Positions 32,430 through 40,093 of a stretch of 53,478 nucleotides of DNA are shown here, piece after piece (position 1 is the stretch's first letter; each line of letters opens with the position of its first letter). The notes beneath the pieces were generated by a model, which was given only the letters and a program-made list of their open reading frames with translations, ran no database searches and was not told the DNA's origin. This DNA comes from Paludibacteraceae bacterium (GTDB lineage Bacteria; Bacteroidota; Bacteroidia; Bacteroidales; Paludibacteraceae): positions 1 to 53,478 of the forward strand of contig JAFYSK010000048.1 of NCBI GenBank assembly GCA_017559385.1, given 5' to 3'. Made by a program: the position numbers and the translations under genes.

Positions 32430-33305
32430 ATGCGTACAATCACCGACATTAAAAAAGAACTCACCGACGCTTTCATGGCAAACGAGAATTTGCAAAAGGC
32501 GTATGGTTTTGCACCTGGCACTGCTTTCGACAAGCAGTTTAGCCGTGTTTCACTCGAAAGCTTACTTTTGTATATCGTAGCTTTCGCACAATGGACCTTA
32601 GAAAAACTCTTTGACACCCACACGCAGGAGGTAGAGGAGTATATCTCCACTATGAAGCCACACACGCTGCGCTGGTACCAAGAGAAAGCCAAGGCGTTCT
32701 TGTTTGGCTTGCCACTCATCGCTGGCACAGACCAGTTCGACACTACAGGCAAAAGTGACGAGGATATTGCTGGTGCACAGGTGGTCAAGTTCGCCGCTGT
32801 CACAGAATCAGGCGCAACGCTTTACCTCAAAATTGCAGGCGAGGAGAACGGTCGCCCTAAGAAACTCACCACCGAACAGAAGACAGCCTTTGAGGCATAC
32901 CTACACGAGTTCAAGGACGCAGGTGTGCGTGTGGATGTCACCAGCGAGCAAGGTGACTATTTGCGCCTATCCTTGGATGTGTATTACAACCCGCTACTCT
33001 TGGCGGCAGACGGTCAAAGTAAGAGCGATGGCACTTACCCTGTAGAGGACGCTATCAAGTCCTACATTGAGCAATTGCCTTTCAATGGTGAGTACCGCAA
33101 CAATGCCCTTGTGGACGCAATCCAAGCCACCAAGGGAGTAGCTATGGTGCAACTACATAGTGCAGCTCAGAGTGTGGACAATGTGACCTATAACCCTGTA
33201 ACTGCTTTTTGCACTCCTTTCGAAGGTTACTTCGAGTATGACCGCGACGGAGTGAAGACTATCCAATCTATCAATTACATCCCTTATGGCACAGATGAAA
33301 ATTGA
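32430..33305 (+). CDS. Baseplate protein J/Mu gp47-like
   Basis: A 291-residue baseplate wedge protein. 'RWYQEKAKAFLFG', 'AGAQVVKFAAVTESGATLYLKIAGE' (core 'VKFAAVTESGATLYLKI'), 'DAGVRVDVTSEQGDYLRL' and 'YIEQLPFNGEYRNNALVDAI' match the J-type architecture. It overlaps the next gene (ATGAAAATTGA). Confidence 0.75.
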   Translation: MRTITDIKKELTDAFMANENLQKAYGFAPGTAFDKQFSRVSLESLLLYIVAFAQWTLEKLFDTHTQEVEEYISTMKPHTLRWYQEKAKAFLFGLPLIAGTDQFDTTGKSDEDIAGAQVVKFAAVTESGATLYLKIAGEENGRPKKLTTEQKTAFEAYLHEFKDAGVRVDVTSEQGDYLRLSLDVYYNPLLLAADGQSKSDGTYPVEDAIKSYIEQLPFNGEYRNNALVDAIQATKGVAMVQLHSAAQSVDNVTYNPVTAFCTPFEGYFEYDRDGVKTIQSINYIPYGTDEN

Positions 33306-33807
33306 TTACAATAAACTGGCTGTATTGTTGCTGCCGACATTCCTGCGCCAACCCATTCTAATGTCGTTGGCTCGCATACTCATGGTACCACTACAACGCC
33401 TACACGACGAGCACCATGCTGCGCGTGATGAACGAATGTACCAATTGCGACATACCAGCCAAATATGCCATATCAAGGACGCACTCAATCGTGAGTTTGC
33501 GGTCGGAAACCACGCTCTTACGCCCGACTATGCAGCGGGTTTCGAGATTGAAGACATCAACGCTATAGGTGACTGGGTAATGACATACGACGAGGTACCC
33601 GCGTTCGCAGATGTACATACCATGGCCGAAGACGATGATTATCTTTTAGTCTATGACGAAGCTATCATTACACAAGCCACACAGTCGTTTATTGTGTATG
33701 TGCCTAAAAGTGTTGCGTTCACTCCATCGCTGCCAAAGATTCGTGCTATTGTAGAACTATACCGATTGGGTTCGCGTAAACCTTTGTATATGATTAAAAA
33801 ATCCTAA
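33295..33807 (+). CDS. Baseplate/tail protein, Mu gp48-like
   Basis: A 170-residue protein starting MKIDYNKLAVLLLPTFLRQP; an in-frame ATG three codons earlier (33286) is possible. Family-like parts: 'LPTFLRQPILMSLARILMVPLQRLH' (core 'RQPILMSLARILMVPL') and 'QICHIKDALNREF'. In Mu, gp48 follows gp47 and connects baseplate to fibers. Overlaps the gp47-like stop, so translation is coupled. Confidence 0.6.
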   Translation: MKIDYNKLAVLLLPTFLRQPILMSLARILMVPLQRLHDEHHAARDERMYQLRHTSQICHIKDALNREFAVGNHALTPDYAAGFEIEDINAIGDWVMTYDEVPAFADVHTMAEDDDYLLVYDEAIITQATQSFIVYVPKSVAFTPSLPKIRAIVELYRLGSRKPLYMIKKS

Positions 33808-33811
33808 GAAT

Positions 33812-34741
33812 ATGAATAAACAGAATTTCAAAAATGGCAATGCAATGTTTCCGATCAGCACGGACGCATTGGAATTTATGCAAGAGCAAAATTGCTTGGT
33901 CGCTCGCCTTACTGAGTTGGCAGGTCCTTATGTGATCATATCTCAACCTGCAAATGGCAAAGCAGGTTTGTGCGTCTTTGATGGGGAATTACTACCATTA
34001 TCGGGAGATGCAGCCGCTACGCATATCGGTGTGACAGAAGTTAAAACGGACATTACAGCTCATGGTACCACATATAGGGATGCACGTGTTACGCGCGAAG
34101 CGGTGTATGGTACCAGTGGTGCACCTGCAAGTTCTTTTGTCGTATTAGACAATATGTCTGCACTCAAATCTGCCATTGCAAATCTTACTACAGCACTCAA
34201 TACAGAGGGGACAACCCGCGCAAGGCATGACATTCCCAAAGGAACAGTCATCGATTGGTATGGTACTATTGTTGTTTCAAATATGCCAGATAGCTTCTTG
34301 CCTTGTGGTAAAATTGTTGTTGGCAGTTTAGATCAAGTGCACACCGAACAAACATTGTGGCAAAATAAAATGCACGGAGGGCTTGAATTTGCTGAAGGTT
34401 ACAACGGAAATGGATACTATTACCGCATAAAATCATGGAATGGCTATACTATCCCTGATTTAACAGATCGCTTCATCGTTCAAGCAGGTGGTGAATATTC
34501 TTTAGGTAAGACAGGTGGAGAAAAAGAGCATAAATTGACTGTGAGAGAAATGCCGAGTCACTCACATGAAGTCACTGCGTATGTTTCGGGTAGTAATGGG
34601 TATGATAAATTTGGTATCATATCTGACCGTGATGTGACGACACCTAAAACATATACTCCGTTATCTGAAACGGGAGGAAACATCGCACACGAAAACCGTC
34701 CGCCATTCTTCGCTCTCTACAAACTAATCAAAGTGATTTAA
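33812..34741 (+). CDS. Tail fiber with collar-type tip
   Basis: A 309-residue fiber. The C-terminal part is a phage tail collar domain: 'KGTVIDWYGTIVVSNMPDSFLPC' (core 'GTVIDWYG'), 'GYTIPDLTDRFIVQAGGEYSLGKTGGE' (core 'PDLTDRFIVQAGGEYSLG'), 'LTVREMPSHSHEVTAY' and the end 'HENRPPFFALYKLIKVI'. The HSH motif in the collar domain binds metal at the tip. It may bind the host receptor. No reverse transcriptase or template repeat for diversification was found nearby. Confidence 0.82.
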   Translation: MNKQNFKNGNAMFPISTDALEFMQEQNCLVARLTELAGPYVIISQPANGKAGLCVFDGELLPLSGDAAATHIGVTEVKTDITAHGTTYRDARVTREAVYGTSGAPASSFVVLDNMSALKSAIANLTTALNTEGTTRARHDIPKGTVIDWYGTIVVSNMPDSFLPCGKIVVGSLDQVHTEQTLWQNKMHGGLEFAEGYNGNGYYYRIKSWNGYTIPDLTDRFIVQAGGEYSLGKTGGEKEHKLTVREMPSHSHEVTAYVSGSNGYDKFGIISDRDVTTPKTYTPLSETGGNIAHENRPPFFALYKLIKVI

Positions 34742-34765
34742 TAACCTTTTAATCGGTGTTTAATT

Positions 34766-36649
34766 ATGGATTTATTAACTATCATAACTTGGTTCCAAAA
34801 AGGCTGCAAGCCTACTGCAAAACAATTCGAAGCGGTATTTAGATCATTCTTCCACAAGGATGACAAAATCCCTCAATCGTCTATCGATGGTCTGCCAGCT
34901 GCGTTAGCTGCTAAGGCATCCGCTTCGCACACTCATACACTTAGCGATATCACAAATCTCTCTGATATTAGTAAAAAACAAGATAAGACAGACAACTCCC
35001 TGCTGACCACAGCCAAGAATATTGTCGATGCCATCAATGAGTTATGGGATAAACTCAATGAGTTGTGGAATAAACTTGCGGATTATCTCAAAGGCATTCA
35101 GCATGTCACCCATGAACAACTGGTGACGCTCCGGAACAATGCTGAGCTGAAACCAGGACAATGCTACCGCATTACCGACTATCTGACTACAGTCGCTAAT
35201 GATCCTGAAGCACGCAGTGCTGGTCATCCATTTGACTTGTTGGTTGTAGCTACTGATGTTGATACACTTTCAGAGGAAGCGCGAGTAATCAAAAGTTTGC
35301 GCAAAGACATGACCCCTGCACGTTTTTATTCCCCTTCTATGGGTGCATGGTTTGTTAGGGACGAAACGAATGATGGCATTTATAATGGGGAACAACTCTA
35401 TGCGTGGAGAAGTGCCGGAGAGTATGCTTTTACAAAGAAACTAATCCCAGAAGATAATGCAGATGTCTTTGTTGCTTTTGATACTGATGGTAATGGCTGG
35501 GGGACATTATATTCAATAGAAACCCTTGAGAATTTTAATGAAATTGGTGAGGATTTGGGTGATGTTATCAATTCAAATGAGTATTTTGCAGATGCCAATC
35601 TAAATGCGTGGAAAGTATGGTATTGTTTGGACAATGATGACACTCGATATAAATGGGCCGATACAGAGAACGGGAAAGGTGTTATTTGGCGCATGATTGA
35701 TGAATGGGGTAATGATTGTCCTTATGACTTCAAGAATGTGCAGTTCAAACGATATGCTATTCTTGGTATCACCAGTTCTAAACTCACAGAGGATGCTATT
35801 AGTTATCTTCAATCTGCGCTCTGTTATGACCAAAATGGAGGAAGATGCTTTGCGACCAAGGATGTCTATGGAAACTGGGTTCCAGTAGATGTTGATGGTA
35901 CCAGCTACGAGATAGACGAAACGCTGTTTGAATGGTACTACACTTTCCATAGTTTGAGTAGTCACGATGGCGAAACAATCATGGATAGTTATGACATGAG
36001 TACTCGTCCGTTCAAAATCTTAGATGAGTGTATCAAGTATTACAAGGAAGATGATTGTGGCATGGATAGTAAAGATGAGTGTCACGACAATATCATCAAA
36101 CCTGCTTATCAGGAATACGACCAAGATGATGAGTATTTCAAAGGGCGTTTAGTTCTAAACAACATCGTATTCCTGAACGGTCTTTCCTATTGCTATTACA
36201 ACGATATTGATGAGTATTGGGAGTATTGTAGTGGCTACTGCTATGGCAATGTGTTTGGTGTTGAGTGTAAAAACAACACATTCGGGAACAGTTTCCGAGT
36301 AAACACATTCGGGAACAACTGTTATTACAACACATTCGGGAACAATTGTTGGGGCAATACATTTGGGAGCTATTTCCAAACGAACACATTCGGGAACGGT
36401 TGTGGCAGTAATACATTCGGGAACAACGTTCGCTATCTCACTGTACATGATGGTGTTCAATGTGTTGCCGTGACAGGCGGAAGCAATAATTCCTATGTAC
36501 AATACGCCCAAATTCTAAATGGCACGCGTGGCCAAGACTCAAACAATAGGCTACAAATATCGTTCCAATCGAATGTGAATTATTGCCAATTTGCTGGGCA
36601 GAATAGTAGCGGAATTTTGAAGATTTGGGTCCCTGCTGATACTGCCTAA
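34766..36649 (+). CDS. Large tail fiber/adhesin with NTFGN repeats
   Basis: A 627-residue protein. The N-terminal 60 residues ('ITWFQKGCKPTAKQFEAVFRSFFHKDDKI', core 'KPTAKQFEAVFRSFFHKDD') are the usual virion-attachment part of Bacteroides phage fibers. A coiled segment with tandem 'LWDKLNELWNKL' follows, then a domain 'LKPGQCYRITDYLTT' also seen in such fibers, and then, near the end (about 504-557), six exact 9-residue repeats NTFGNxxxx that predict a right-handed beta-helix. The tip (about 560-627) is Ser/Asn/Gln rich. The variable positions of the repeats differ in every copy, which suits receptor binding. Last gene of the rightward late operon. Confidence 0.8.
   Translation: MDLLTIITWFQKGCKPTAKQFEAVFRSFFHKDDKIPQSSIDGLPAALAAKASASHTHTLSDITNLSDISKKQDKTDNSLLTTAKNIVDAINELWDKLNELWNKLADYLKGIQHVTHEQLVTLRNNAELKPGQCYRITDYLTTVANDPEARSAGHPFDLLVVATDVDTLSEEARVIKSLRKDMTPARFYSPSMGAWFVRDETNDGIYNGEQLYAWRSAGEYAFTKKLIPEDNADVFVAFDTDGNGWGTLYSIETLENFNEIGEDLGDVINSNEYFADANLNAWKVWYCLDNDDTRYKWADTENGKGVIWRMIDEWGNDCPYDFKNVQFKRYAILGITSSKLTEDAISYLQSALCYDQNGGRCFATKDVYGNWVPVDVDGTSYEIDETLFEWYYTFHSLSSHDGETIMDSYDMSTRPFKILDECIKYYKEDDCGMDSKDECHDNIIKPAYQEYDQDDEYFKGRLVLNNIVFLNGLSYCYYNDIDEYWEYCSGYCYGNVFGVECKNNTFGNSFRVNTFGNNCYYNTFGNNCWGNTFGSYFQTNTFGNGCGSNTFGNNVRYLTVHDGVQCVAVTGGSNNSYVQYAQILNGTRGQDSNNRLQISFQSNVNYCQFAGQNSSGILKIWVPADTA
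36275..36436 (+). repeat. 27-bp tandem repeats coding NTFGN
   Basis: Six in-frame 27-bp units, each starting AA(C/T)ACATT(C/T)GGG. DNA of the constant part is nearly identical, whereas the four variable codons differ, so it is a possible place for recombination and repeat-number change. Confidence 0.85.
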
Positions 36650-36661
36650 TTGACATGCACA

Positions 36662-36834
36662 TTTGCATATTTATGCGCCACCATCGCAATAATATGCAAA
36701 GAAAAATCCAACTCACAAAATCAGTTTGTACCATAAATGTATATAAATGAGCATATTGTAAGGGCACGGTATTTGGTTATGTATTAGTTGTTCCCGAACT
36801 AATCCTCATATAATTTGGGGAGTAACCAAATATC
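36662..36834. promoter_or_regulatory. Inverted repeats between fiber and recombinase
   Basis: Three palindromes lie in this 200-bp gap: TTTGCATATT/AATATGCAAA (36662-36700); GGTATTTGGTTA/TAACCAAATATC (36768-36779 and 36823-36834, 11 of 12 matching); and, inside it, TTAGTT-GTTCCCG-AACTAA (36784-36802), shaped like a tyrosine-recombinase core site with a 7-bp spacer. Thirteen bases of the last (AGTTGTTCCCGAA) recur inverted in the fiber repeats (36308-36320). Confidence 0.5.
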
Positions 36835-36857
36835 AACCTTTATAAAAACAAAGTTCT

Positions 36858-38006
36858 ATGCTCAAAAAAATTAGTTACAAATTGGTTTTTAACCGATCGA
36901 GAAGACTCAATCAAAGAGGCGAAGGTCTTATTCAGATTGAGTGTACACAACAAAAACGACGAATTTAGTTTAGTACACACACGTATGTTAAACCAGAAAA
37001 TTTCAGTCATGGGGCAGTTGTTGCGACCCCGAATGCCGACAGTCTAAACTATGTTCTCTATCAGATGATGCAGGAAGTGGAGCTGGTAGAATTGGAGTAC
37101 ATCAAAAAAGGTGTAGAAGTCCAGTTGCCTATGCTACGTGAAGCTGTGCGTTCTCAGATATCGCCAGCTGCTAAACTAACAGACTTTGGGACACAGGTTG
37201 TTGGACAAAGTGAACGCAAAAACCTCACAAAACTCAATTACCAGACATTGCTCAATAACATTGAACGATTCAGAAGAGGGGCACTCATCACTGACATTGA
37301 CTATCAGTTTTTAGTCAGTTATGACAAATGGTTGCGAGAAAGTGGGATTGCACACAACACACGCATTAGCCGACTTCGATTGCTCAGGGCTCTGCTTAAT
37401 GAAGCCCGGAAGCGTGATATTATTCACACAAACCCGTTTGACCGGTTCCGAATCCAACAAATGGTGTCAAAGAAAGGGTTCTTGACAATAGAGCAACTAC
37501 ACAGACTGGAGAAAATGCAGCTAAAAGGCTATGAGGATAAAGTGCGTGATGCGTTCCTTATTGGTTGCTACACTGGATTGCGATTCTCGGATATTGTATC
37601 ACTCCGGAATGAGCACATAGCAAGGGGATGGCTGACTAAGAAGATGGCAAAGACTGGCTTTATTGTCGAAGTCCCAATTGCAGAGTTGTTCGGAGGTAAA
37701 ATGGTACAACTGATTGAAAAGTACAATAGCAACATTGAGCGCCTTACAAAAAACCTCTCAAAAAATTCATCTGTCAATAAGACACTACGAAATATATTGG
37801 ATCGTATCAAAGTAGATCCAAAGATAACATTCCACTCATCACGCCACACATTTGCAACTCATTTAGGGCAAAGTGGCGTACAATTAACAACCATTCAAAA
37901 GCTACTTGGTCACCAAAAGCTACAAACAACACAAATATATAGCGAAGTGGACCGAAAAGCTATAACCAATGATCTCAAAAAAGGTCGCAAACGAATACAA
38001 CAATGA
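36858..38006 (+). pseudogene. Tyrosine recombinase broken by an amber codon
   Basis: The frame from the ATG at 36858 gives a typical Bacteroides integrase N-terminus ('YKLVFNRSRRLNQRGEGLIQ'), then an in-frame TAG at codon 37 (36966-36968), then continues as 'FSTHTYVKPENFSHGAVV' to 38006. Relatives have Tyr where TAG stands (RRIYFST), so one base change explains it. The C-terminal catalytic domain is intact: Arg in 'YTGLRFSDI', 'HSSRHTFATHLGQ' (His-x-x-Arg), 'LLGHQKLQTTQIY' (His and Tyr). A restart at the ATG at 37065 would lack the arm-binding domain. A Mu-like phage does not need an integrase; it may have inverted a nearby segment or may be a passenger. Confidence 0.8.
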
Positions 38007-38428
38007 CAAAGATTTTAGTAGGCAGCCGTGCATTTTTTAGTGGTGTAGATGGTTTTAAGTCTGACAACCGCAATTTTATCAAGTTTGTCTCTAATCGCGC
38101 ACCATTGCGCTTGGAAAGCAAATTGAGCATACATGGTAATATCGTTTATCGTTTATTGCGTGAGCCAACTTCTGTGATGATTCAAAAGGCCATTGAAAGT
38201 GGCAACGGACTATTGTTTGGAAATTTTCTTGTGCCTGCTTTTGCCAAGGAAATAGGTCTAACTATTGATGAACTCAAAAAGTTGCAGCCATTGGCAGCTG
38301 CACTTGATAGCAAACATCACTACCAAACCATAATTTTCAACTATTATCTTGAAAATGGCGCATTCTCTCTAACAGATGAGCAACGCGCAGAGGCCTATGA
38401 TGCCTATCTCTCCGCCCGCTTTGAATAG
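38003..38428 (+). CDS. Unknown protein coupled to the recombinase
   Basis: A 141-residue protein whose ATG overlaps the recombinase stop (ATGA), so the two were made together. Sequence 'KILVGSRAFFSGVDGFKSDNRNF' (core 'FSGVDGFKSDNRNF') begins it; 'REPTSVMIQKAIESGNGLLFGNFL' and 'FAKEIGLTIDELKKLQPLAAALD' are mostly helical. I do not recognise a family. Genes coupled to phage recombinases are often directionality or regulatory factors, but nothing here proves this. Confidence 0.6.
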   Translation: MTKILVGSRAFFSGVDGFKSDNRNFIKFVSNRAPLRLESKLSIHGNIVYRLLREPTSVMIQKAIESGNGLLFGNFLVPAFAKEIGLTIDELKKLQPLAAALDSKHHYQTIIFNYYLENGAFSLTDEQRAEAYDAYLSARFE

Positions 38429-38512
38429 TAACCGGACAATAGAATAGCTAAATAGGGAAACCTATCATAACATATACGAAGCAACGCCGTTAGGTATAAA
38501 AAAGCCCCCGGC

Positions 38513-38675
38513 TGTGGCTGATAAAACGCTCTTACCTTTCTTATCAGACCACATTTGCAAGCGAGTACACCGCTACCGAGGACATTATAATCCTTAGTAA
38601 GCGGTGTACTCGCTTTATATTTGTTGGCAAAGACGCCTATGTCCCTACAATTAGACCCCGTAGGAGGTAAGAGCG
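38513..38675 (+). ncRNA. Structured RNA with predicted pseudoknot
   Basis: Stem 1: TGTGG-CTGATAA (38513-38524) with TTATCAG-A-CCACA (38541-38553), 12 bp with one bulge. Stem 2: GCGAGTACACCGCT (38561-38574) with AGCGGTGTACTCGC (38600-38613), 14 bp perfect. Stem 3: CCTAC with GTAGG (38644-38664). The loop of stem 1, CGCTCTTACCT (38527-38537), is an 11-base perfect match to AGGTAAGAGCG (38665-38675), directly stacked on stem 3, so a large pseudoknot is predicted. It ends 60 bp before the ThyA-like gene. Likely a cis-acting leader or a free phage RNA; it matches no class I know. No other gene fits in 38429-38735. Confidence 0.65.
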
Positions 38676-38735
38676 CACAAAATTACTACATTTTTTTGAC
38701 ATAACCAAATTTTTGAACAGGAAAGGAGAATTTTC

Positions 38736-39374
38736 ATGAATCTTTACTACCAAATGTTGGACAAAATCATGTCCGACGGTCGTACTCAGACCAATAAGAA
38801 GGGCGGAATCAAGTACCTAACCAACGAGGTGCTGCACCTCACTCCAGCCGATTTGCTCGACATCTTCGAGACACACGGCATTGCGCGTAAGAAGCTCAAA
38901 ACGGAGTTGAGCATGTTCCAAGCTGGGATCACCTCTACCGAGCAATATCGCCAGGAGGGCATTACATGGTGGGACTATTGTGGGGAGCAACTCAAAAACA
39001 GTTACCCTACATACTTCAAGCGCTTGCCTAAACTCATCAAGAAGATCAATGCTGAGAAAAAGAACAGCAAGAACTATGTGCTGTTCTTAGGTGAAACGAA
39101 TGTAGAGACTAATCAGCAACCATGTTTGTCTCTGGTGCAATTTCAAATAGAAGATGGCATGTTGGTACTCAGCGCTTACCAACGCAGTTCTGACGCTAAT
39201 TTGGGACTGCCTGCTGACATCTACCATCTCTATTTGATGGCTCGTCAAATAGACTTACCTTTGAAGTCTATCACTTTGTTCCTGGGCAATGTGCATATCT
39301 ATGAATCCAACCTCTTGCGCACTTACGAACTCTTGAACGGTGCACAAGGTGTCAAATTTGAGTTGAACACATGA
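38736..39374 (+). CDS. Thymidylate synthase-family protein, probable dCMP-type
   Basis: A 212-residue, shortened member of the thymidylate synthase/dCMP hydroxymethylase family. The nucleophile is Cys130 in 'QQPCLSLVQFQIEDG'; then 'AYQRSSDANLGLPADIYHLYL' (core 'QRSSDANLGLPADI') and 'LFLGNVHIYESN'. In thymidylate synthases the residue after 'LGLPF/A' is Asn (E. coli Asn177), which reads the uracil; here it is Asp161, as in dCMP hydroxymethylases (T4) and in engineered synthases that switch to dCMP. It should therefore alter cytosine nucleotides for phage DNA. A good Shine-Dalgarno-like 'aaaggag' lies 8 bp upstream, rare in this phylum. The ATG of the methyltransferase overlaps its stop. Confidence 0.72.
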   Translation: MNLYYQMLDKIMSDGRTQTNKKGGIKYLTNEVLHLTPADLLDIFETHGIARKKLKTELSMFQAGITSTEQYRQEGITWWDYCGEQLKNSYPTYFKRLPKLIKKINAEKKNSKNYVLFLGETNVETNQQPCLSLVQFQIEDGMLVLSAYQRSSDANLGLPADIYHLYLMARQIDLPLKSITLFLGNVHIYESNLLRTYELLNGAQGVKFELNT

Positions 39375-39967
39375 AAGACTGGACAGGAAACAAACGCAGT
39401 GCACATGCTATGATAGGCTCGTCTGTAGGCGCATTAGGAGTGCGCCAGGAGCACGACTATTATGCTACTGATCCAAATGCTTTGACGAGCCTGTTACGCA
39501 TGAAAGAACTGCCGAAAGTAGTGTATGAATGTGCGTGTGGTGCAGGTCATTTAGCAGAGGTGTTGGTGGAGAATGGTCACAGTGTTGTGGCGACTGACTT
39601 GGTGCATCGAGGTTATGGTGTTGGAGGTGTGGACTTTCTCAAGGTGGAAAGGCTGCCAGAGGATTGCAATTGCATATTAACTAATCCACCGTACAAGTTC
39701 ACAATGGAGTTTATCGAGCATTCTTTGGAGTTGTTACCCGAAGGCGGAGAAGCTATTTTTCTGTTGAATGTGAATGCGCTTTCAGGTAAAGCGCGATATG
39801 AACGCTTCTACAAGCGTGGAGTACTGAAAGAAGTGTTTGTCTTTCCACGGCGTGTTCAATGCGCCAAGAATGGTGATTTTGCCTCGCAAAATGGTTCTGC
39901 GGTAAATTACGCTTGGTTTGTGTTTGAGAAAGGTTTTTGCGGTTCAACAGTTTTGCATTGGCTTTGA
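39371..39967 (+). CDS. DNA adenine-type methyltransferase
   Basis: A 198-residue protein with SAM-binding 'VYECACGAGHLAEVLVENGH' (core 'ECACGAGHLAEVL') and the catalytic 'ILTNPPYKFTMEF' (NPPY), the motif of N6-adenine or N4-cytosine enzymes. 'YYATDPNALTSLL' at the start is usual in phage adenine methylases. It overlaps the ThyA-like gene (ATGA). No restriction partner is present, so it protects phage DNA or marks it, in the place where Mu has its mom modification gene. Confidence 0.85.
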   Translation: MKDWTGNKRSAHAMIGSSVGALGVRQEHDYYATDPNALTSLLRMKELPKVVYECACGAGHLAEVLVENGHSVVATDLVHRGYGVGGVDFLKVERLPEDCNCILTNPPYKFTMEFIEHSLELLPEGGEAIFLLNVNALSGKARYERFYKRGVLKEVFVFPRRVQCAKNGDFASQNGSAVNYAWFVFEKGFCGSTVLHWL

Positions 39968-40023
39968 TTTGCTGTGTTTAATTAGTTTTCAAAAGGCATT
40001 TGAAACCGCTTCGAATGTAAATT

Positions 40024-40066
40024 AAAAGGTGCACTTTTCAATTTGAAAAAATGCACCTTTCATTTT
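40024..40066 (+). terminator. Right-end hairpin after methyltransferase
   Basis: AAAGGTGCA (40025-40033) pairs with TGCACCTTT (40052-40060), then CATTTT: a terminator for the rightward genes. Its arms are part of the end sites R2 and R3, so the two functions overlap. Confidence 0.55.
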
Positions 40067-40090
40067 GCAAAAGCGGACTTTTTAATTTGC
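40029..40090 (-). promoter_or_regulatory. Right end sites R1-R3 (putative transposase binding)
   Basis: Read inward on the minus strand: GCAAATTAAAAAGTCCGC (40090-40073), GCAAAATGAAAGGTGCAT (40068-40051) and TCAAATTGAAAAGTGCAC (40046-40029). The three related 18-mers start exactly 22 bp apart, and the first is 8 bp from the terminus. Mu also has three end sites at its right end, spaced about one site length. The middle one matches L1 on the left end. Confidence 0.72.
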
Positions 40091-40093
40091 CGA

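Noticed and set aside
36275-36436. CRISPR array
   Set aside because: The 27-bp periodic units are contiguous, in frame and part of the fiber gene; there are no spacers or cas genes.
8443-36968. The odd tRNA as a suppressor of the amber codon in the recombinase
   Set aside because: No CUA anticodon sits in a proper loop with U33, and several phage genes use TAG as a normal stop.
33812-38428. Diversity-generating retroelement acting on the tail fibers, as in some Bacteroides transposable phages
   Set aside because: No reverse transcriptase, no accessory gene and no adenine-variable template/variable repeat pair was found in the prophage.
38527-38675. Retron RNA (the 11-bp end pairing looks like a1/a2 repeats)
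   Set aside because: No reverse transcriptase gene follows; the downstream gene is clearly of the thymidylate synthase family.
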